DNA from: Pleurostoma richardsiae
Taxonomy: Eukaryota; Ascomycota; Sordariomycetes; Calosphaeriales; Pleurostomataceae
Assembly (NCBI GenBank): GCA_030052745.1
Contig: JANBVO010000060.1
Location: 1-64,000 of the forward strand
Length of the DNA stretch: 64,000 nucleotides
Direction: 5' to 3'
The notes below the pieces were generated by a model that had not been told where the DNA came from, searched no databases, and saw only the letters and a program-made list of their open reading frames with translations. Shown one piece after another: positions 57,626 to 64,000 of the stretch; positions within the stretch are counted from its first letter, which is position 1; every line of letters starts with the position of its first letter. The position numbers and the translations under genes are program-made.

Positions 57626-60600
57626 ATGCCGAGGCTGCTACCCTTCGTGGCAGCCTGCGCCTCTGTCCTGCTGTCTGGGGTTGCAGGCGCCGATCCATAC
57701 ACACCAAAGCATGAAGCTGGCCGGTGTGCGATACGCGGACACTGTGGTTCCAAGAGCTTCTTCGGGAAGCAGCTTCCCTGCGTCGACAACGACCTTGCCG
57801 AGGAGCCCGATGATGCACTGAGGCAACAGCTTGTTGAGCTGTGCGGTCCAAAATGGAACTCAGGCCCGGTGTGCTGCAGTGCTGAGCAGGTAAGTCGCAA
57901 GTCGGTCATCCTGAAGCGATGCCGCCGCGGCCGCTCTCGATCGATCGATCGAACAATATTCCCCACGACATACACCTACTCGGAGCACAAGAGGGGCTGT
58001 ACGGATGTTGCCTGACCGCTTTTAATATTCGCAATATCTCAGGGCTTGTGCTGATGATTTGTTCCCAGGTAAAATCACTAAAGTCCGAGTTATCCACGGC
58101 GAACCAGATCGTCTCCTCCTGCCCAGCCTGCAAAGACAACTTCTACAACCTTTTCTGCACCTTCACCTGCTCGCCTGACCAGTCATTGTTCATCAATGTC
58201 ACCAGCACCCAGATCAAGAACAACAAGCCCATGGTGGCGGAGCTCGACCAGTTGGTATCGAAGACATACGGAGAAGGCTTCTACAACAGCTGCAAGGATG
58301 TCAAGTTCGGCCCGTCAAACGCGAACGCGATGGACTTCATTGGGGGTGGAGCCAAGAACTACAGTCAGCTGCTGAAATTCCTCGGCGACGAGAAGGCAAT
58401 CGGTTCCCCCTTCCAAATCAATTTCCCGACCAGTTACTCCGAGCCGGGTATGGCTGCGCGGGACATGACTCCCAAGAAATGTAATGACGAGGACCCCAAC
58501 TTCCGATGCGCCTGTGTCGACTGTCCGGATGTCTGTCCGAAGCTGCCGGACGTCAAGGAGGCCGGCTCCTGCCGTGTCGGCGTTCTGCCGTGCCTGTCTT
58601 TTGCGGCCATCTTCACATACAGCATCTTGCTCTTCTCCTGCGTCGCTGCAATCGTGGGCCACGTCGCTTGGAGAAGACATGCGCAGCGGCGCAGTGAGCG
58701 GCTGCGACTATTGCAGGACGCCAGTCCTAGCGACGATGAGGATGAAGGAGATCTTGTCCAGAATGGAGCCATGTTTGACCGGCCAACCAAGTCCTATCGG
58801 ATCAACACCTGGTGCGATAGCGTCTTCTTCAAGCTTGGTCACTGGGCCGCCCGATTTCCCGGCATTACGGTCTTTTCAAGTCTGCTGTTTGTTGCGATTC
58901 TCAGTGTTGGCTGGATCAAGTTCGACATTGAGAAAGATCCTGCTCGGTTATGGGTCAGTCCCACGTCAGCGGCAGCACAGGAGAAGGCCTTCTTCGATGA
59001 GAGCTTCGGTCCGTTCTACCGTGCGGAGAAGATCTTCTTGGTGAATGACCTCGAGCCTTCTGGTCCGAAGCCTGTCTTAAGCTACGATACACTTATCTGG
59101 TGGATGGGTGTGGAGAAGAGCATCAGACAATTGAAGGGACCGAAGTTCGGACAGACTCTCGATGACGTCTGCTTGAAGCCTACGGGATCCGCTTGCGTGG
59201 TTCAGACAGTCGCCGCTTATTTCCAAAATGAGCCGGCACTGGTGGACAAAGACACCTGGAAAGATGATCTCCGTGCTTGTGCTCAGTCCCCGGTGAACTG
59301 CCGGCCTGACTATGGTCAGCCCCTCGATCCCGATATGATTCTCGGCGGCTATTCAAAGACCGGTGACGTCGCCGATGCTGCTGCTATGACCGTCACCTGG
59401 GTCGTTAATAACTACCCCGAGGGCGCTCCTGAACTGGACCGGGCACAAGACTGGGAAGAAGCTCTCAAATCTCGCCTGCTCGACCTCCAAGATGAAGCCA
59501 GAGAAAGGGGGCTACGGCTCTCGTTCTCAACGGAGATCAGCTTGGAGGAGGAGCTCAACAAGTCCACCAACACTGACGCGAAGATCATCGTGATCAGCTA
59601 CATCATCATGTTCTTGTACGCCTCGATAGCACTCGGTTCGACCACCTTGTCAGCTCGTGATCTCCTGCGAAACCCCGCTGTCTCCATTGTCGAGTCGAAG
59701 TTCACTCTCGGTGTTGTTGGCATTGTCATCGTCTTGATGTCGATCGCATCATCTATTGGCCTCTTCTCTTGGGCTGGCCTGAAAGCGACGCTCATCATCG
59801 TTGACGTTATCCCCTTCATTGTCCTCGCAGTTGGAGTCGACAACATTTTCTTGATCGTCCATGAATTCGAGCGTGTTAACGTGAGCCACCCGGATGACGA
59901 GGTGGAATTACGGGTGGCAAAGGCGCTGGGCCGCATGGGACCATCTATTCTATTCTCTGCTATCACGGAGACCGTCTCTTTTGCTTTGGGCTCCTTTGTT
60001 GGCATGCCGGCTGTCAGAAATTTCGCCGTCTATGCCGCCGGCGCCGTCTTCATCAACGCTCTGCTGCAGGTGACGATGTTCATTTCAGTCCTGACGTGGA
60101 ACCAGCACAGGGTTGAAGACTCCCGTGTTGACTGCTTCCCATGCATCCAGCTCAGGTCAGCTAGGATACACCTGAACGGGGGTAATGGGAACAGCATGGG
60201 TGCGCCTTACTACGAAGCACCCGAAGAAAGCCTCCTTCAGCAGTTCATTCGCAAGTATTACGCGCCGCAGTTGCTAGGCAAGAAGGTAAAGGCGGCGGTC
60301 ATCATGATATTCCTGGGCCTCTTTGCCGCGGGCATCGCCTTGCTGCCAGAAGTCAAACTTGGCCTCGACCAACGGGTTGCCATTCCCGACGGATCTTATC
60401 TCATTCCTTACTTCAACGATCTATACGACTACTTCGACTCTGGCCCGCCAGTTTACTTTGTCACCAAGGGCCTGAACGCAACCCAGCGCAGACACCAACA
60501 AGAAATATGCTCACGATTTACTACATGCGAGCAGATGTCCCTGACCAACATCTTGGAACAGGAGCGCAAGAGACCGGAGGTGTCGTACATCTCCTCTCCG

Positions 60601-61635
60601 ACGGCAAGCTGGATTGACGACTTCTTCCTCTGGCTCAACCCGGAACTCGACAGCTGCTGCATCGACCACGGCTCGGTTTGCTTTGATGGACGAGACCCGG
60701 CGTGGAACATTACGTTGTCTGGCATGCCCGAAGACGGCGAGTTCATCCACTACCTTGAGAAGTTCCTCAGTTCGCCTACAGATGAGGACTGCCCCCTCGG
60801 CGGCCAAGCATCCTACGGTACGGCTGTGGTTGTCGACGAAGAGCACGAGACCATCCCCGCAAGTCACTTCCGGACGATGCACACGCCACTGCGCAGCCAG
60901 GACGACTTTATCAGTGCTTACGCTTCCGCCCGCCGTATCGCAACTGACGTCTCCAAGAAGATGGGGATTGACGTCTTCCCCTACAGCGTTTTCTACGTCT
61001 TCTTCGATCAGTATGCCTCGATCGTCGGTTTGACCGCGGCGTTGCTCGGTGGCGCCTTCGGCTTCGTCTTCATCATTTCAGCGCTCCTCCTCGGGTCCCC
61101 GCTTACCGCCGCCTGCGTGACCCTGACCGTCATCATGACTGTCACCGACATCATCGGCGCCATGGCTGTCGTGGGCGTCTCCCTGAACGCCGTGTCGCTC
61201 GTCAACTTGATCATCTGTGTCGGCATCGCTGTCGAGTTCTGCGCTCACATCGCGCGCGCCTTCACCTTCCCGTCCCGCACGTTCATGGAGCGGGCTAAGA
61301 ACCGCTTCCGCGGCAGGGACGCGAGGGCCTGGACCGCGCTCGCCAACGTGGGCGGGTCGGTCTTCTCGGGCATCACCATCACCAAGCTGCTGGGCGTCTG
61401 CGTGCTGGCCTTCACGCGCAGCAAGATCTTCGAGATCTACTACTTCCGCGTGTGGGTCGCGCTTGTGCTCTTCGCGGCCACGCACGCGCTCGTGTTCTTG
61501 CCCGTACTGCTGAGTCTGGTGGGCGGTGGAGGCTACGTCGACCCGGAGAGCGAGGGTGGACTGGAGGAGGATCTGGCGAGCAGGCGGTATAGAGCGCTGG
61601 TGCCGGAGGATAGTGATTCGGACGATGACTATTGA
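57626..61635 (+). CDS. NCR1: Niemann-Pick C1-type sterol transporter (NCR1/NPC1)
   Basis: Two exons, 57626..57889 and 58069..61635, give 1,276 residues, the normal family length. It moves sterols from the vacuole/lysosome lumen into the membrane. A signal peptide (MPRLLPFVAACASVLLSGVAGA) precedes the cysteine-rich lumenal sterol-binding domain (about 22-230; CTFTCSPDQS, CVDCPDVCPKLP). The first membrane helices lie near 255 and 340. The sterol-sensing domain is about 590-760 (IIVISYIIMFLYASIAL, DVIPFIVLAVGVDNIF). A second lumenal cysteine-bearing loop and a Patched-type helix set (about 1065-1250) follow, ending in an acidic cytosolic tail. Intron 1 has donor GTAAGT and acceptor GTTCCCAG. Family is certain; gene symbol is the yeast name. 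Confidence 0.95.
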
Positions 61636-62292
61636 GCGGAGTGTTCGGGCTGAGGATGGTAAAGGGGCGATGGAGAGCCAGCAAATACATAATGTGGTGT
61701 TATTACAGTTACAGGGCTGAACTGGACGGGAGAAGAACTAAGTCCCGTGGTGTAGAAACATCGAAGAGCACACTCTAGAAAGGCGATCTGCTTTGTATTA
61801 CTACTACGTTTAGCCTGCATATCAGGAAAGAGAAGCAAGGATCCATGTCTACTATATCTCTTGTTCCGTCATTGTCGATGGACCGCAATGCTCGCTTCCG
61901 TCGAAAGCCGTGATCGCAGCCGCGTATCTCTTGGCGTGATCCTGCTCAGGAGTTCGGCTCACCAACTAGTTTCAGGGTCCGCTGCTAAAGCCCTGACTCG
62001 CACGTGGTGGCTTTACTTAGACTGCCCGCGCCTATTTTTGGGTGATGCTTACGACGGCAGGCGTTTCAAGATCGTCACTAGAGTCTTGCGTTCGTCATAC
62101 AGAGAGTCGGTGTTAGTCGACCTAGGCGTTGTCGTCTTAATGGGCGTTCGCTACCCCATAAGACCGCCAACGGGACGCTGCTCGTCTTTCCAGAGACATA
62201 ATCCCCAGCAGTCTCGGCCCTCGGATTCGCCGGAGCCTAGCTAAACGAAACATAGGCCATACTCCTGTTCTAATTCTGTCATCATCTGGACC
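61636..62292. other. Intergenic upstream of the FAD oxidase
   Basis: 657 bases between two plus-strand genes. It holds the NPC1 3' UTR and the promoter of the FAD oxidase. The ORFs seen here are stop-bounded chance frames without motifs. Confidence 0.4.
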
Positions 62293-64000
62293 ATGGCCGC
62301 CACGGGCGATAGCGCTCCCCCCTCCAGCGGAGTGTCCAGCGGAGCGGGAGAAGACCCCCTCCCCATCTTGCATCGCTCCTTCGCCGACCCCTCCGCCTTC
62401 GACGCCGCCGTCTGGCACCGCGTCTTCAACCGGCGGCGGCCCGCCCGGGCCCCGCGCGCCGTGGTGCGCGCCACCTCCCCGGCGCACGTCCGCGCCGCGG
62501 TGCGGCTCGCGGCGCGCGAGGGGTGCCGCTTGAGCGTGCGCAGCGGCGGGCACAGCTGGGCGGCGTGGAGCGTCAGGGACGACGCGGTGCTGGTGGACCT
62601 GGCCGGCCTGGACGGCGCGGGTGGCGGGACGGGGGTCACGTACGAGGAGGGGACGGGAGTGGTGGCGTGCCCGCCGGGTGCGACGGGGCGGGAGCTGAAC
62701 GAGGAGCTGGGGCGATGGGGGAGGATGTTTGCCGGTGGGCACTGCCCGGATGTTGGGCTGGGAGGGTTCCTACTGCAGGGGGGGATGGGTTGGAATTGTA
62801 AGGTGAGTTTGGTGATGTTGCTCTTCCTAGTCAAGTCCGAGTGTATGGTTGGTTCCGGACGGCGAAGAGCATTGCTGATTCTGTGACTCTGGAGAACTGG
62901 GGATGGGCCTGCGAGTCCGTCGAGGGCGTTGATGTGGTGACGGCCGACGCACAGGAACTGCACTGCAGCGCGACGGAGAACGCAGACCTGTTCTGGGCCG
63001 CCAGGGGGGCCGGTCCGGGTAAGTATCTCGACGCCCTGTGGACAAGGGTTAATGGACGACGGTGTTCTGACGCGCAGACAAAACTGTAGGGTTCCCGGCC
63101 ATCGTGACGAGGTTCTACCTCGCGACCAGGCCAGTCCGGGAGATGTATCAGAGCCTTTACTTCTACCCCATGTCCGAGTACCGAACTGTCTTGCAGTGGG
63201 TGATCGATGTAGGTGACTTTGACATCTTCTTTCCTCCTGGGGAGACCGAAGCCCCAAAGCAGAAGAGACTAACAGGATCACAGCTCTCCCCAACCGCCGA
63301 CCCCGATACGGAGATCGTCGCCGTGGCGCAGTACCTCCCAGACGACGACTCGCCCACAATCCTGGCGAACTTCCTCACCTTTAAACCCTCCCAGACCGCA
63401 GGACTGGAAGCCCTCTCACCTATCCACGCCTCCCGCCCACCCGGAGCCCAGCTCGAGGTCTTCTGCGCGGCGACCAGCCTGGCGGAGCAGTACACCATGC
63501 AGACGAAGGCCAACCCGCTCGACCACCGGTACTCCTCGGACAACGCGTACGTCGCCGACGACAGCACCAGAGAGGTGGACGTGCCCGGCGTGCTGGAGGC
63601 AGCATTCACGTCGCTGCCGACGCGGCAGTCCTCGGCGCTGTACTTCGCCATGAGCCCCGGCTCGAGGAGGCAGACGATGCCGGACATGGCGCTGTCGATG
63701 CAGTCGGACCACTACTTCGCCGTGTACGCGGTGTGGGCCGACGAGAAGGACGACGAGCGGTGCGAGGGGTGGGTGGCTGACGCGATGAAGGGGGTGGAGA
63801 GGCACGCCGTGGGGAGCTACCTCGGCGATGCGGACTTCCAGCGCCGGAGGACGAGGTTCTGGAGCGAGGAGGCGGGGAGGAGGCTCAGGGAGGTGAGGAG
63901 GCGGTGGGATCCAGAGGGGAGGATATGTGGATATCTGGACGTGGGAGACCGGAGCGGAGTGGATGGGCTGAGGAACGAGTTTGAGTGGGAAGTTCATGAG
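62293..64000 (+). CDS. BBE-type FAD-linked oxidase, 3' end cut by the window
   Basis: Four exons are seen: 62293..62802, 62895..63018, 63090..63208 and 63284..64000, with no stop before the edge; 493 residues are visible. The PCMH FAD-binding domain has RSGGHSWAAW with His87 and AGGHCPDVGLGG with Cys151, positions equivalent to the two residues that bind FAD covalently in berberine-bridge enzymes. QGGMGWNCKNWGWACESVE and FWAARGAG follow. The C-terminal substrate domain includes FYPMSEYR and a run of Tyr/Ser-rich strands. No clear signal peptide is seen, unlike many secreted relatives. Such oxidases act in carbohydrate oxidation or secondary metabolism; the substrate cannot be read from this. 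The right neighbour is not visible. Confidence 0.88.

Noticed and set aside
62241-63359. 372-codon minus-strand ORF opposite the FAD oxidase
   Set aside because: Low-complexity Arg/Pro/Ser frame; the plus strand carries FAD-binding motifs and well-phased introns.

Overview
The window is nuclear DNA from a filamentous ascomycete (Pezizomycotina, most likely Sordariomycetes; the class is a judgement from protein style). Genes are split by short introns of about 50-190 nt with GTRNGT-type donors and CTAAC/CTGAC branch points. Coding DNA is GC-rich, neighbours lie on either strand without operons, and the gene set (Sec3, Zds1, Ufd4, NPC1, FGAM synthase, COQ5) is fungal. I recognise 18 protein genes; three have no assignable function. 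I see no transposon, rRNA, convincing tRNA or CRISPR array.

Layout. 1-0.55 kb: lysine-rich histone H1-like gene cut by the left edge. 3.66-5.33 kb: mitochondrial hydroxyacid-oxoacid transhydrogenase, divergent from a DmpA-type Ntn aminopeptidase (6.55-7.76 kb). 8.4-15.8 kb: three predicted secreted proteins in a row: an M61-like metallopeptidase, a GH78-like alpha-L-rhamnosidase and a double-WSC-domain wall protein. 18.7-21.8 kb: Zds1 homologue. 23.5-25.8 kb: calcineurin-fold protein with degenerate metal motifs and an RGG tail. 26.7-30.0 kb: three genes in tandem on the minus strand: COQ5, an unlisted 47-residue membrane protein, and the branched-chain 2-oxoacid dehydrogenase E1 alpha subunit. 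32.1-38.0 kb: Ufd4/TRIP12-like HECT ubiquitin ligase. 38.6-41.0 kb: disordered protein with an ASCH/PUA-like domain. 42.2-46.6 kb: exocyst Sec3. 47.3-49.4 kb: amidase. 50.6-54.8 kb: FGAM synthase, divergent from a CUE/Smr (Cue2-like) protein. 57.6-61.6 kb: NPC1 sterol transporter. 62.3-64.0 kb: BBE-type FAD oxidase running off the right edge.

Most genes are housekeeping (purine and ubiquinone synthesis, branched-chain amino-acid breakdown, secretion, sterol export, protein turnover, mRNA surveillance). Accessory-looking pieces are the secreted trio, the DmpA peptidase, the amidase and the BBE oxidase. Splice sites were read by eye and checked for phase: every multi-exon model except the two edge-truncated genes closes in frame. 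Nothing here looks like a wholly new multi-gene system; the least explained items are the 47-residue membrane protein, the ASCH-like nuclear protein and the degenerate phosphoesterase/RGG protein.
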